From NCBI GenBank assembly GCA_013377005.1, contig JACABE010000011.1, forward strand, positions 1 through 64,000: a stretch of DNA of 64,000 bases, read 5' to 3'. The notes below the pieces were generated by a model, which saw nothing but the letters and a program-made list of their open reading frames with translations, did no database searches and was not told the DNA's origin. The position numbers and the translations under genes are program-made. This stretch comes from Bacteroidota bacterium (lineage in GTDB: Bacteria > Bacteroidota > Bacteroidia > Bacteroidales > JACABE01). Every line of letters begins with the position of its first letter. The stretch's first letter is position 1. Positions 50,300 to 59,596 of the stretch are shown here, piece by piece.

Positions 50300-51619
50300 A
50301 TGGAGGTAAAAAAAGTTTTAAAGAGTAATAATATACTTTCATTAGCTGGTAACTTTTCTGCTGCAATTTTTGGTTTCCTGAGTTTTATGTTGCTCACTAG
50401 AATTACTACGACTGATACATTTGGGAAATGGGTTCTTTTTATTACTTCATCAACATTTGTCGAAATGTTCCGATTTGGAATTACTCGCGTTGCCTTGATT
50501 AAATATTTGAGTGGTGCACCTGAAGAAGAAAGAATTATTTTAATCGGAAGCAATTGGACTATTGGTATATTTCTTACTATTACAATTTCTCTTTTACTTG
50601 TTATTATTCGTTTTCTTTTTAAATCATCTATCGACCAATCTGGTTTCGTTTATTTTTTTCAATGGTATCCGTTATTAGCTTTTATTAATTTGCCTTTTAA
50701 CAATGCATTATCTGTTCTTCAGGCAGATATGAAGTTTTTTAAAATATTACTTATTCGATTAGTTAATACTGGTGTTTTTGTTATATTTTTATTTTTTGAT
50801 TTGCTTTATTTTAAATGGGGTGTTGAAAAAATAGTGACAGTTTATCTTTTAGTTAACTTATTTACATCCTTAATGACCATTTTTTTAGGATGGGATAATA
50901 TTAAATTGGCAAAATACTATGATATCAATGTTATAAAAAAAATACTGCATTATGGCAAATTTTCATTAGGAACATTAATTGGCACTAACTTGCTTAAAAG
51001 TGCTGATACATTTATTATTGGAATGAGCCCTGTATTAGGAACTACTGCTGTTGCTCTTTTTAGTGTTCCCATTAAAATGACTGAAATTCTCGAAGTTCCA
51101 TTGCGTAGTTTTGTTGCGACTTATTTCCCTCGAATGTCAAAAGCTCATAGAAATGGGAATACAAATGAACTCAGGCGCTTATTTTATTCCTATTCAGGAG
51201 TAACTTCATTATTATTTATACCTTTTTTATTAGTTTGTTTTTTTATGGCTAATCAGGTAATTCTTGTTTTAGGAGGTAAAGAATATCTTTCTTCCCTTCC
51301 TGTATTTTATGTTTTCTGTATTTACGGATTATTTTTACCTATCGACCGTTTTACTGGAGTAGCTCTTGATAGTGTGAATAAACCTGATAGAAATTTCTAT
51401 AAAGTTCTTGCAATGGCTTTGGTTAATATTATAGGTGATGCTATTGCTGTATTTTACTTTAATAGTATTTTAGGAGTTGCTATTGTTACAATTGTTATGA
51501 CTATTGTTGGTGTATTTGTTGGGTTATATCAGTTAAAAAAAGAATTTCCATTTAAAATACGAATGGTTTTTATTTCTGGGTTTCAAACAATTTTGAGTAG
51601 GATAAAGAAAGCTATATAG
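50300..51619 (+). CDS. Wzx-type polysaccharide flippase
   Basis: A MOP-superfamily oligosaccharide-lipid translocase (439 residues). About 12 to 14 membrane helices run through the protein, starting ILSLAGNFSAAIFGFLSFML and LLTRITTTDTFGKWVLFITS, the conserved Wzx opening with a Gly/Arg-rich cytoplasmic turn. LIGTNLLKSADTFIIGMSPV (second half, D-x-F/I-x-I-G) and STYFPRMSKAHRNG-like turns (here ATYFPRMSKAHRNG) are typical. It moves undecaprenyl-linked repeat units to the periplasmic face. The start lies two bases after the co-polymerase stop, and the polymerase gene follows after seven bases. Confidence 0.93.
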   Translation: MEVKKVLKSNNILSLAGNFSAAIFGFLSFMLLTRITTTDTFGKWVLFITSSTFVEMFRFGITRVALIKYLSGAPEEERIILIGSNWTIGIFLTITISLLLVIIRFLFKSSIDQSGFVYFFQWYPLLAFINLPFNNALSVLQADMKFFKILLIRLVNTGVFVIFLFFDLLYFKWGVEKIVTVYLLVNLFTSLMTIFLGWDNIKLAKYYDINVIKKILHYGKFSLGTLIGTNLLKSADTFIIGMSPVLGTTAVALFSVPIKMTEILEVPLRSFVATYFPRMSKAHRNGNTNELRRLFYSYSGVTSLLFIPFLLVCFFMANQVILVLGGKEYLSSLPVFYVFCIYGLFLPIDRFTGVALDSVNKPDRNFYKVLAMALVNIIGDAIAVFYFNSILGVAIVTIVMTIVGVFVGLYQLKKEFPFKIRMVFISGFQTILSRIKKAI

Positions 51620-51626
51620 CAAAAGT

Positions 51627-53093
51627 ATGGGGAATTTCGAAAAATTTTCTGGAGCAAATCAGTTACTAAAAATGCCTTATGTTTTACTAACTGGTATAGC
51701 AATGGCATTAATCGGAATTGTTATTGCAAAATATGAGATATTAGCTGCGGCAATCTTTATTGTTCTTCCTTTTGTAATTTATTATTTTATTAAATTATTC
51801 AGAAATCCTTCCATTGGATTAACTACTACTATAATTTTAAATTTTTTTGTACTTGGAGCATCTAGATATATTGACGCACCTTTTGGTCTTTTAATTGATG
51901 GTTTTCTTGTTTTAACAATCATTGCATTATTATTCAAAAGTTATAGTATCTATAAACCTGATTATTCTTTATTGAAAAATGATGTAATGTATTTTGCTGT
52001 TCTTTGGTATTTATTCCTTGTTTTGGAATTACTTAATCCTGAAGTTGTCAGTAGATCTGCCTGGTTTTTCTTTATGCGTGGTATGGGATTATATATGCTA
52101 TTGACTGTATTTTTAGCATTAATGGTATATAATACGCCTAAACATTTAGAGAAGTTTTTGTTTTTATGGGCCATTCTTTCTTTTCTAGGAATTTTAAAAG
52201 GCATAGGTCAGAAAGTTTTTGGTCTTGACCATTGGGAACAACATTGGCTATCTACAGAAGGATTTGTAACACATTTTGTATTCGGTAAACTAAGAATCTT
52301 TTCATTTTACTCTGATGCTGGACAGTTTGGTGCATCTCAAGCACATACAGGAGTTGTTTTCTTAATTATTGGTTTGAATACTAAAAAAAGTTTGTTAAAA
52401 TATTTTTATTTAACTGTTGCATTGTTGGGATTTTATGGAATGTCAATAGCTGGGACAAGAGGTGCAATGGCTGTTCCTCTTGCTGGATTTTTCTTATATA
52501 TTATTTTGCAGAAAAATTTTAGATTAATAATTATTGGATTTGTCCTGTTAATAAGTATTGTTATCTTTTTTAAATTCACAACGATTGGTCAGGGAAATGA
52601 TCAAATTAGGAGAATGAGAAGTGCATTTGATACTGAAGATAATTCACTAAATGTTCGGCTTGATAATCAAAAAAAACTATCTAAGTATCTAGCATCAAGG
52701 CCTTTTGGTGGAGGTGTTGGAAATGCTGGAGCTAAAGCGCTTCGTTTTGCTCCAAATTCATTTTTAGCAAATGTCCCTACTGACAGCTGGTTCGTTCATG
52801 TTTGGGCTGAAACAGGAATTGTAGGTTTATATTTTCATTTTTTTATCATTTTCTTTATTCTTGGAAAAGGAAGTTATATAGTAATGTTTAAAGTAAAAGA
52901 TAAAGATCTTAAAATAAAATTGATTGCTTTACTTAGTGGTTATGTTGGGATTATTGCAGCTAGTTATGGAAATGAAGTCATAAGTGGGTTACCTACTGCT
53001 TTTCTCGTTTATCCATCAATAGTCTTTGTTTTTCTTTATAAGCATCTTGAAAAACAAAAAAATGAATCTAAAGTAAACTTACTTCAAACTTAA
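51627..53093 (+). CDS. O-antigen ligase/polymerase family protein (Wzy-like)
   Basis: A polytopic membrane protein (488 residues, about 12 helices) of the Wzy_C/O-antigen-ligase family, presumably linking repeat units into polymer in the periplasm. The large loop between late helices contains SDAGQFGASQAHTGVVF and a second block GGGVGNAGAKALRFAPNSFL followed by PTDSWFVHVWAETGIVGLYF, the conserved C-terminal signature. It could be a ligase instead of a polymerase; the position between flippase and transferases favours polymerase. It is the last gene before a 138-base gap with an internal promoter. Confidence 0.88.
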   Translation: MGNFEKFSGANQLLKMPYVLLTGIAMALIGIVIAKYEILAAAIFIVLPFVIYYFIKLFRNPSIGLTTTIILNFFVLGASRYIDAPFGLLIDGFLVLTIIALLFKSYSIYKPDYSLLKNDVMYFAVLWYLFLVLELLNPEVVSRSAWFFFMRGMGLYMLLTVFLALMVYNTPKHLEKFLFLWAILSFLGILKGIGQKVFGLDHWEQHWLSTEGFVTHFVFGKLRIFSFYSDAGQFGASQAHTGVVFLIIGLNTKKSLLKYFYLTVALLGFYGMSIAGTRGAMAVPLAGFFLYIILQKNFRLIIIGFVLLISIVIFFKFTTIGQGNDQIRRMRSAFDTEDNSLNVRLDNQKKLSKYLASRPFGGGVGNAGAKALRFAPNSFLANVPTDSWFVHVWAETGIVGLYFHFFIIFFILGKGSYIVMFKVKDKDLKIKLIALLSGYVGIIAASYGNEVISGLPTAFLVYPSIVFVFLYKHLEKQKNESKVNLLQT

Positions 53094-53106
53094 GCTAAAA
53101 ATATAT

Positions 53107-53114
53107 TATCTTTG
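53107..53114 (+). promoter_or_regulatory. Internal -7 element (TATCTTTG)
   Basis: Exact TAnnTTTG, 125 bases before the small membrane protein gene at 53232. The -33 element is weak. It would give the second half of the locus its own promoter. Confidence 0.42.
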
Positions 53115-53231
53115 TTAGAGATTAGGTAATAATTTAATATTTGTTCATTTACTGATTTTGTAATAATATTTGATTTCTTATCAAAAAACATTTAAAAAGA
53201 AATCAATATTTTAAAATAATAATTTATAAAA

Positions 53232-53336
53232 ATGGAAGGTGTTGTAATACATTTAGTAATTGGTGGAGTAGTATTTACAGCTTTCGGATTTATTGTAGCT
53301 CTTATTCAGGATAAAAAAGAAAAAGAAAATGAATAA
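53232..53336 (+). CDS. 34-residue single-TM protein overlapping the GT2 gene
   Basis: ATG at 53232 opens a 34-residue protein: MEGVVI, a hydrophobic segment of ~20 residues (VIHLVIGGVVFTAFGFIVAL), then a charged tail [10 protein letters not shown]. By the positive-inside rule the tail with four Lys, as well as Glu and Asp, is cytoplasmic. Its stop overlaps the start of the GT2 gene by eight bases, suggesting translational coupling. A -7 element lies upstream. It may anchor or recruit the glycosyltransferase or the Wzx/Wzy complex at the membrane; no family recognised. Alternatively it is a leader peptide. Confidence 0.6.
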   Translation: MEGVVIHLVIGGVVFTAFGFIVALIQDKKEKENE

Positions 53337-54345
53337 TTTCAAATCAAATCCATTAGTATCAATAATTACTGTTAATTATAATCATTCAACAGATACTATT
53401 GATATGATACATTCATTAAAAGAATGTACTTATAAGAACATTGAAATTATTGTTGTTGATAATGATTCTCAGAATGATAACCCCTCCTGTATTTTAGAAA
53501 AATTCCCTGATATTAAGCTGGTATTATTAGATAATAATCTAGGATTTGCAGGAGGAAACAATGAAGGTTTCAGATATGCAACAGGAGAATATATATTGCT
53601 TTTAAATAATGATACAGAGGTAGATCCATATTTTTTGGAACCATTAGTTGAATTGTTGCAAAATGATAAGAAAATTGGAATGGTCTCTCCTAGATTATTA
53701 TTTTACAATAGTCCCGAAAAGAAAACAATTCAATATGCAGGTGCCAGCAAAATTAATTTATTAACAGGCAGAGGTAAAAATCTTGGATGGGGTGAAACTG
53801 ATAAGGGAAAATATAATTTTGTAAAAGAAACAGATTATGCACACGGTGCTGCTTTAATGCTTTCCCGTGAAGTTTTATCTGAAGTTGGATGTATGCCTGA
53901 TGTCTTTTTTCTTTATTATGAAGAACATGACTGGTGTACAGCTATGCAAAAAAAAGGACTAAAAGCATTTTATGTAGGAACATCAAAAGTTTACCACAAA
54001 GAATCAGTATCTATCGGTAAAAACAGTCCGATAAAAACATATTATATGACAAGAAACAGAATTGTTTTTTTAAGGCGAAATGCCAATTGGATTAATTTCT
54101 TATTTTCAATGCTGTTCTTTCTTTTTATTTCAGTACCTACAGGAATTTTTCGGTTTGTAAAAAATAAAGAATCTCATCTTATTAAGTACTTTATTTCTGC
54201 AATAGTATGGAATTTTACACATTTAAAAAGTTTAAAAGGATTTCCAAAACTTAAGCAAATTGATAATGAATTACCAGAATTAACTGACACATATCATCAT
54301 TTTGCATTTCATTCAAAATTTGTTAAATCAATAAATACAAAATAA
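53329..54345 (+). CDS. Family 2 glycosyltransferase (rhamnosyltransferase-like)
   Basis: A GT-A transferase (338 residues) of the WbbL-like class. It opens [20 protein letters not shown], with [12 protein letters not shown] (first Asp), [20 protein letters not shown], and a D-x-D-like metal site in [24 protein letters not shown] and [18 protein letters not shown] with the EEHDW motif mark the rhamnosyltransferase-type subfamily. A hydrophobic segment near residues 255-275 could associate it with the membrane. It adds a sugar, perhaps rhamnose, to the lipid-linked unit. Start overlaps the 34-residue protein by eight bases. Confidence 0.93.
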   Translation: MNNFKSNPLVSIITVNYNHSTDTIDMIHSLKECTYKNIEIIVVDNDSQNDNPSCILEKFPDIKLVLLDNNLGFAGGNNEGFRYATGEYILLLNNDTEVDPYFLEPLVELLQNDKKIGMVSPRLLFYNSPEKKTIQYAGASKINLLTGRGKNLGWGETDKGKYNFVKETDYAHGAALMLSREVLSEVGCMPDVFFLYYEEHDWCTAMQKKGLKAFYVGTSKVYHKESVSIGKNSPIKTYYMTRNRIVFLRRNANWINFLFSMLFFLFISVPTGIFRFVKNKESHLIKYFISAIVWNFTHLKSLKGFPKLKQIDNELPELTDTYHHFAFHSKFVKSINTK

Positions 54346-54347
54346 TT

Positions 54348-54959
54348 ATGAAAGAACTTCTGGAGCGGGAATTAAAAAAAATGATGAAAGAACGTCAATC
54401 CGATAAAAAATCAGTAAGTTTATTCATCTTTTTCTTTTTTAGATTATTAAACTTATCACTTAATCTTGCGTTAACCCGTTTTTATTTAATTAAATGTAAT
54501 AAAGTTGGGAAAATGGTTTTTACAAAAGGTAAACCTCAGATTACTAATAAAGGAACATTAATTATTGGAAGTTATAACAGTATATGGTCAAAAATAAGTA
54601 ACACACGCCTCTCAGCTCATCCTGGTGGATACCTTGAAATAGGTAATCATAATTATATTAATGGTGCTTTTATATCAGCATCAAGCAAGGTCGTTTTGGG
54701 CAATAATATTAAAATTGGGCCTCAAACTATGATAATGGACAGCGACTTCCATGATACTTCAGATCACAATAAAGAAGGTCTGTCTTCAGAAATTATTATT
54801 GAGGATAATGTATGGCTTGGAGCAAGAAGTACTGTACTGAAAGGGGTACATATTGGAAAAGGAGCTGTAATTGCAATTGGAGCAGTTGTAACCAAAGATG
54901 TTCCTGCAAATGCAATTGTTGGAGGTATTCCTGCTAAAATAATTAAAATGAAAAATTAA
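54348..54959 (+). CDS. Left-handed beta-helix acetyltransferase
   Basis: An O-acetyltransferase of the hexapeptide-repeat class (203 residues), similar to WcaF/maltose acetyltransferases. The N-terminus is basic with a hydrophobic stretch ([20 protein letters not shown]). The C-terminal half carries the repeat pattern (L/I/V-G-x-x-x-x): [34 protein letters not shown] with the catalytic His region, [20 protein letters not shown] and [20 protein letters not shown]. It likely decorates the polysaccharide with acetyl groups. It starts two bases after the GT2 stop codon. Confidence 0.92.
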   Translation: MKELLERELKKMMKERQSDKKSVSLFIFFFFRLLNLSLNLALTRFYLIKCNKVGKMVFTKGKPQITNKGTLIIGSYNSIWSKISNTRLSAHPGGYLEIGNHNYINGAFISASSKVVLGNNIKIGPQTMIMDSDFHDTSDHNKEGLSSEIIIEDNVWLGARSTVLKGVHIGKGAVIAIGAVVTKDVPANAIVGGIPAKIIKMKN

Positions 54960-54979
54960 TCTTTTAAAATTTACAAACT

Positions 54980-56809
54980 ATGAACAGTTTTATTGGAAAT
55001 TTTAGTAATGAAGTATTTGAATTTAAATCTTCGAAAGAATTTGAAAGTTACAAACAATTAAGTGCTAATTTTTTTGCAAAAGGTGATTTTACCGATTACA
55101 AAATAAATGAGAAATATATTATTTTGTTTGGTAATATTTATAATATTGCCAATGTAGCAAATGGAGAAGGAATTAATGCTAATTACTCAAATGCACAGAT
55201 TTTTCTGGAATTATTTATGAAAAATCAATTTTTAATTAAAAAACTCGATGGAGAGTTTACTGCAATTATTTTCTCAGAAAATGGATGCAATATTATTCGA
55301 GATCGCCATGGTGCATCCTTACAGGTATATTATTCAAATAAAGTTTTTTGTTCTAATATTTTTGATTTTAAAAAAGTAAAAGATTTCTCAATCGAATTGA
55401 ATCAAAGTTCATTGGCTACTTATTTGGCATACGGTTATATTCCCTCTCCTCAAACTGCATTAAAAGGAGTATCAAAGTTAACTGCAGGATTTGCATTAAA
55501 TTGGCAAAAAGGGAATACGAAAATATCACCTATGTATAGTTTTGAAGAATTTAAAGCTGATATTAATCCGAATATTCGTTTAAAAGATGCTGCTGTTGAG
55601 TTTGAGCAACTGCATCAGAAAGCAATAAAAAGCAGGATAGAGGGAAAAAAGAGTATAGGTTTATTCTTAAGTGGAGGCTATGATTCAGGCGGAAATATTC
55701 ATGCTTTACGTCAGATATATAGCGGAGAAGTATCTTCATTTTCTATTGGTTTTAAAAATAATCCTTGGTCAGAACTACCTTTAGCTCAAAAGCTTGCAGA
55801 TGTGTATTCAACCAAACATAATGATTATGAAATAGACGGAAGTGAAATTACTTTCCTTCCGGATATTGTTGCAGAAATAGGAGATCCATTTCAAGAAAGC
55901 GGATTAATGATTAATTATTTGGTTAATAAATTAGTTGCTAACGATAGACCTGAAATAATATTAGGTGGAGATGGTAATGATCAACATTTTGGAGTAGCTA
56001 TGCGTGAATTGGCAATGTTCTATAAAATTTCAGGTATGGGATTAATGCCAGCGCTTAGATTTACAACATCTGTATTGCAATCAAACATATTTGACAACGA
56101 TAATTTTTTATTTAAGCTTCGTTTTCAGGGACATAAAATTTCACATATCCTTGAAAATGATCGTTTTGGTTTTAATAATCAACAACAAAAAGTTTTATTA
56201 AAAAATTTCACACCATATAAAGCTCCTGCATCACCAATTCAATCTTGTTCTGATTTTGACCAATTATGTCTTATTAAACAATTTTACATTGACTTAGCCC
56301 AAATTGTAAATGAAGTTATTTTGTTTAAAGGATCTAAAATGGCTGCACATTTCGATAATCAGCTTTCTTTTCCTTATATGTCAACAGATATTTACAATTT
56401 TTTGAAAACAATTCCAAGAACAATTAAAACAAAAGGTGATCCTGATGCTATATCTAAGGGTAAAGGTGCTGCAAAATACCTGCATAAATATTACTTAAAA
56501 CCACATCTTCCTTCTGAAATTACAGACAGAAAAAAACAAGGCGGTTTCGCTCCTTTACCTGTATTTTTCAATGATCCAGATCAAAGGGAGAAAATATTCA
56601 GCTATATTGTTGATTCAAAATTTGTAGCAGAATATGCAAATAAAAATACAGTTAATAAAATACTTAATGATTATAGTACACAAGCAGATAAAGAACCTTA
56701 TTGGTTCTGGAATCGGCAAACAAAAGCTACTCAGGTATGGAATTTACTTGTAATTTGTATTTGGTGGGATACTATGAAAAGTGAAAATAATAAAATTAAT
56801 TTTTTATAA
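54980..56809 (+). CDS. Asparagine-synthetase-like protein lacking the N-terminal Cys
   Basis: A class II amidotransferase/asparagine synthetase homologue (609 residues). The N-terminal Ntn-like domain (~1-175, LDGEFTAIIFSENGCNIIRD and RHGASLQVYY) starts MNSFIGNF, so the catalytic Cys2 for glutamine hydrolysis is absent. The C-terminal synthetase domain has the PP-loop SGGYDS (231-236), FSIGFKNNPWSELPLAQKLA, and GGDGNDQHFG for the E/D-rich ATP region. It may amidate a sugar acid using free ammonia or a partner glutaminase, or act as a lasso-type adenylating enzyme. Its position in the polysaccharide locus favours modification of the glycan. Confidence 0.9.
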   Translation: MNSFIGNFSNEVFEFKSSKEFESYKQLSANFFAKGDFTDYKINEKYIILFGNIYNIANVANGEGINANYSNAQIFLELFMKNQFLIKKLDGEFTAIIFSENGCNIIRDRHGASLQVYYSNKVFCSNIFDFKKVKDFSIELNQSSLATYLAYGYIPSPQTALKGVSKLTAGFALNWQKGNTKISPMYSFEEFKADINPNIRLKDAAVEFEQLHQKAIKSRIEGKKSIGLFLSGGYDSGGNIHALRQIYSGEVSSFSIGFKNNPWSELPLAQKLADVYSTKHNDYEIDGSEITFLPDIVAEIGDPFQESGLMINYLVNKLVANDRPEIILGGDGNDQHFGVAMRELAMFYKISGMGLMPALRFTTSVLQSNIFDNDNFLFKLRFQGHKISHILENDRFGFNNQQQKVLLKNFTPYKAPASPIQSCSDFDQLCLIKQFYIDLAQIVNEVILFKGSKMAAHFDNQLSFPYMSTDIYNFLKTIPRTIKTKGDPDAISKGKGAAKYLHKYYLKPHLPSEITDRKKQGGFAPLPVFFNDPDQREKIFSYIVDSKFVAEYANKNTVNKILNDYSTQADKEPYWFWNRQTKATQVWNLLVICIWWDTMKSENNKINFL

Positions 56810-56880
56810 TACTCTTAATTAGTAAGCATTAACCTAAATCAAAAATTAATTCATTATCTTACTTTTATTTTAACTCTAAA

Positions 56881-58068
56881 ATGAAAAGAAAATTTGGTAC
56901 GTATCTTTCGTCAAAACTAATGCGTATTACAACTACAGGTAAGATTATCCGGGAAATTGACGGTTTGCGTTTTCTCGCAATATTACCTGTTATTATACAA
57001 CATATTAGTGAACGCTTATTTCGTTATAGTTATGCATCTCATAGTGGATTTCAGGGAGATTACCATAAATTTATCAATACAGATATGTCTGCTTACTGGA
57101 TTAGCCGAGGAACTGTGGGAGTATTTGTTTTCTTTGCGATCAGTGGATTTGTATTATCTTTTCCCTTTGCCAAGCATTATTTATCGGATAAACCTGCTGT
57201 GAATCTTAAAAAATATTTCTGGCGAAGAGTTACAAGACTTGAACCACCTTATATTGTAATAATGACTTTATTGGCAATAGCTTTGATTGTAAAAGGAGAC
57301 TTTACTTTTCTTCAAATGATACCACATTACATTGCCAGTATTTTTTATCAGCATAATTTGTATTTTCAAGATTATAGCATTATTAATCCTGTTGCTTGGT
57401 CGCTTGAAATTGAAATTCAGTTTTATATATTAGCTCCTTTACTAGCATATTTAGTGTTTTCAATAAAACCAATTATTTTAAGAAGAGGCTTATTGATAGC
57501 TTACATTTTTGTGTTTATTACACTTCAAAGTATATTCAACTGGCATATTGGTCTGATGAAAATGACAATTTTTGGTCAATTGCCCCATTTTCTCGTAGGA
57601 TTTTTAATTGCTGATATCTTTTTAACTGAATGGGAAAAAGAAATTAAGAAATCTTACCTATGGGACTTGATAGGTATTATTGCACTAATCCTCTTAATGT
57701 ACACATGGACAACAGAATATTGGAAAAATCTGGTATTTGCATTGTCTCTTTTTACTGTTCTATTTAGTGTGTTTAAAGGAAATATTTTGAATGCTTTTTT
57801 TACCAATACATGGATAATGGTAACTGGAGGAATGTGTTATTCAATCTATCTTATCCATCTCCCAATAGTTGAATTTCTTACACGATTAATAAAACCAGTT
57901 TATTTGGGTAGTAATTATATTGCAAATTTAGGTGTGTATGTCTTAATAATTGCTCCAGTAATTATGACATTTTCAATAATTTACTATCTGATTATTGAAA
58001 AACCATGTATGGATAAAGACTGGCCACAAAAATTAAAAGCCTATTTTAAAAGAACATTTTCTTTTTAA
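56881..58068 (+). CDS. Acyltransferase 3 family membrane protein
   Basis: A 395-residue multispanning O-acyltransferase (OafA/WecH-like) using a cytoplasmic or periplasmic acyl donor to modify glycans. The family start is seen: GKIIREIDGLRFLAILPVII, then QHISERLFRYSY with the conserved His, and WISRGTVGVFVFFAISGFVL. YFWRRVTRLEPPYIV holds the conserved R-x-x-R-L/I-x-P. The remaining eight or so helices include PVAWSLEIEIQFYILAPLLA. It follows the synthetase-like gene by 71 bases on the plus strand and meets a minus-strand glycosyltransferase five bases later. Confidence 0.92.
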   Translation: MKRKFGTYLSSKLMRITTTGKIIREIDGLRFLAILPVIIQHISERLFRYSYASHSGFQGDYHKFINTDMSAYWISRGTVGVFVFFAISGFVLSFPFAKHYLSDKPAVNLKKYFWRRVTRLEPPYIVIMTLLAIALIVKGDFTFLQMIPHYIASIFYQHNLYFQDYSIINPVAWSLEIEIQFYILAPLLAYLVFSIKPIILRRGLLIAYIFVFITLQSIFNWHIGLMKMTIFGQLPHFLVGFLIADIFLTEWEKEIKKSYLWDLIGIIALILLMYTWTTEYWKNLVFALSLFTVLFSVFKGNILNAFFTNTWIMVTGGMCYSIYLIHLPIVEFLTRLIKPVYLGSNYIANLGVYVLIIAPVIMTFSIIYYLIIEKPCMDKDWPQKLKAYFKRTFSF

Positions 58069-58072
58069 ATGA

Positions 58073-59254
58073 TTATTTTTCTTTATTGATTGTTCCGTGT
58101 TCAGTATGAATAAATGTTTTATTGGCTCCTTTCATCGAAATAAGTGCTTTAAACATTAACCATATTCCTTTGGGTAAGTAAAGAACTGCATTGAATGTTC
58201 GAATATTATACATTTTCCAAGGGATTGAAATAAGTAAAGTTAGGCAAATAGTGGCAAACAGGCCACACCAAATGACAGTATAAATACTATGGTCAAAAAT
58301 AATTGAAAGCATAAAAATTAATGACATAGCACCTAATAGTAATACTCTGGGAAGGAAAATGTGTTGAAAGGAACGATTGAAATAATCAACATTTCCTTTT
58401 GTAAATAGTTGTATAAAAGCTGATCCAAAAGATTTTTTCAGATAAATAAACTGAGCTGCAAGCCAGCGTTTTCGTTGATTTGAAAAATTATCAAAAGATT
58501 GAACTTTTTCATCGTAAACATAGGCATCTTCAATAAAGTCAACTTTTAACTCTCTTTGGGTCATATATAATTCAAGTTCTTTATCAAAACCACCAATTGC
58601 TTCAATTCCTGCCATAATCGTTTTAAAAGGTTTGTATTCAAATGCCATACCAGAACCTATTAAAGAGGAACTTAATCCAAGTGCTCTATTCCCTCTTCTG
58701 AATAAATGGTTGTTAATTTCTTCGCTTACAGCATCGAGGATTGCAACTGATGTATTCATGTTTTTTGCAACTCTATGTCCCTGAACTCCAAAGAAACCAT
58801 GACACAAACCATTATTCAGTTTACGAACAAAACCTGTTTCCATAATATTGTCAGCATCAAGAATTAAAGCATAATCATAATTTTCAGGCAAAATTTCAAA
58901 GGCTTTATTTAATGATTTAGATTTAGTGCTTTTTTCAAAATCTACTTCAATTACAGTTATTGGCATAGCTTTTAATTTTAAAATAGTCTCAGGCTTCAGC
59001 TTATCTGCTATAACAATAACATCATATAAGTTTTTAGGATAATCCTGATTGCAGGCATCTTCAGCAACTTCAAGTATTACTTTATCTTCTTTGTAAGCTG
59101 GAATAAAAATAGCAAAACTATGTTTAATTAAACTTTCTTCTATTACCTGCTTTCTTCTAAAAAGTCCGGCAATAGCTAAAAATAAAAGATATATTATTCC
59201 AATACCAAGATACGCAATAAGTATCACCTGAAGTAAATTAAGAATAGTTCCCAT
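58073..59254 (-). CDS. Membrane-bound family 2 glycosyltransferase, opposite strand
   Basis: A membrane GT2 (393 residues), cellulose-synthase/hyaluronan-synthase-like. An N-terminal helix (LLQVILIAYLGIGIIYLLFL) is followed by the GT-A domain: SFAIFIPAYKEDKVILEVAE, DVIVIADKL, YALILDADNIME (D-A-D metal site), then AFEYKPFKTIMAGIEAIGGF, EDAYVYDE and the QRKRW motif of processive enzymes (SNQRKRWLAAQF). Three or so C-terminal helices follow. It may polymerise or add a side sugar. It is the only gene of the locus on the minus strand, tail to tail with the acyltransferase. Confidence 0.92.
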   Translation of the reverse strand: MGTILNLLQVILIAYLGIGIIYLLFLAIAGLFRRKQVIEESLIKHSFAIFIPAYKEDKVILEVAEDACNQDYPKNLYDVIVIADKLKPETILKLKAMPITVIEVDFEKSTKSKSLNKAFEILPENYDYALILDADNIMETGFVRKLNNGLCHGFFGVQGHRVAKNMNTSVAILDAVSEEINNHLFRRGNRALGLSSSLIGSGMAFEYKPFKTIMAGIEAIGGFDKELELYMTQRELKVDFIEDAYVYDEKVQSFDNFSNQRKRWLAAQFIYLKKSFGSAFIQLFTKGNVDYFNRSFQHIFLPRVLLLGAMSLIFMLSIIFDHSIYTVIWCGLFATICLTLLISIPWKMYNIRTFNAVLYLPKGIWLMFKALISMKGANKTFIHTEHGTINKEK

Positions 59255-59596
59255 AAGATTGTAATTCAGAATTAATGATAAATTAGTTAATTATTATTTC
59301 AAATATTTCCAGTCTTTTAATACCAGCTTGTATAGCAAAAGTATAATAAATTTATCAGAGAAAATATGTTTTCGTAAAATATAATGAAGAATTTGGATAT
59401 TGTTTCGATTAAACATAAAAACTGTTTTAAATGTTTGATGAATTTGGGAAATATTTTTAAGAATTTTATATTTTGTATTAATTGTTTATTATCTTTGTTC
59501 TGCATCTGTAAATAAAAGCTTATTTTTTTTTTTTTGAAAAGTATTATTAATTAAATGAAATCAATCTATTTTAAATCAGGTTTGTAAAATTCTAAT
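59255..59596. other. Divergent intergenic stretch within the polysaccharide locus
   Basis: 342 bases between the opposite-strand glycosyltransferase and the YdcF-like gene. It holds a plus-strand -7 element (TATCTTTG at 59490-59497) and a run of 13 T (59523-59535). A 62-codon minus-strand frame (59317-59505) has a composition like random AT-rich DNA and is not accepted as a gene. Confidence 0.6.
59490..59497 (+). promoter_or_regulatory. Candidate -7 element for the second plus-strand unit (TATCTTTG)
   Basis: Exact TAnnTTTG, 107 bases before the YdcF-like gene. TTTG at 59472-59475 is only 14 bases upstream, shorter than the usual 19-21. It could launch transcription of 59597 onward. Confidence 0.4.

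Noticed and set aside
59317-59505. Minus-strand 62-codon frame between locus genes
   Set aside because: Composition is dominated by Ile, Phe, Lys and Asn as expected of random AT-rich DNA, and no recognisable domain is present.
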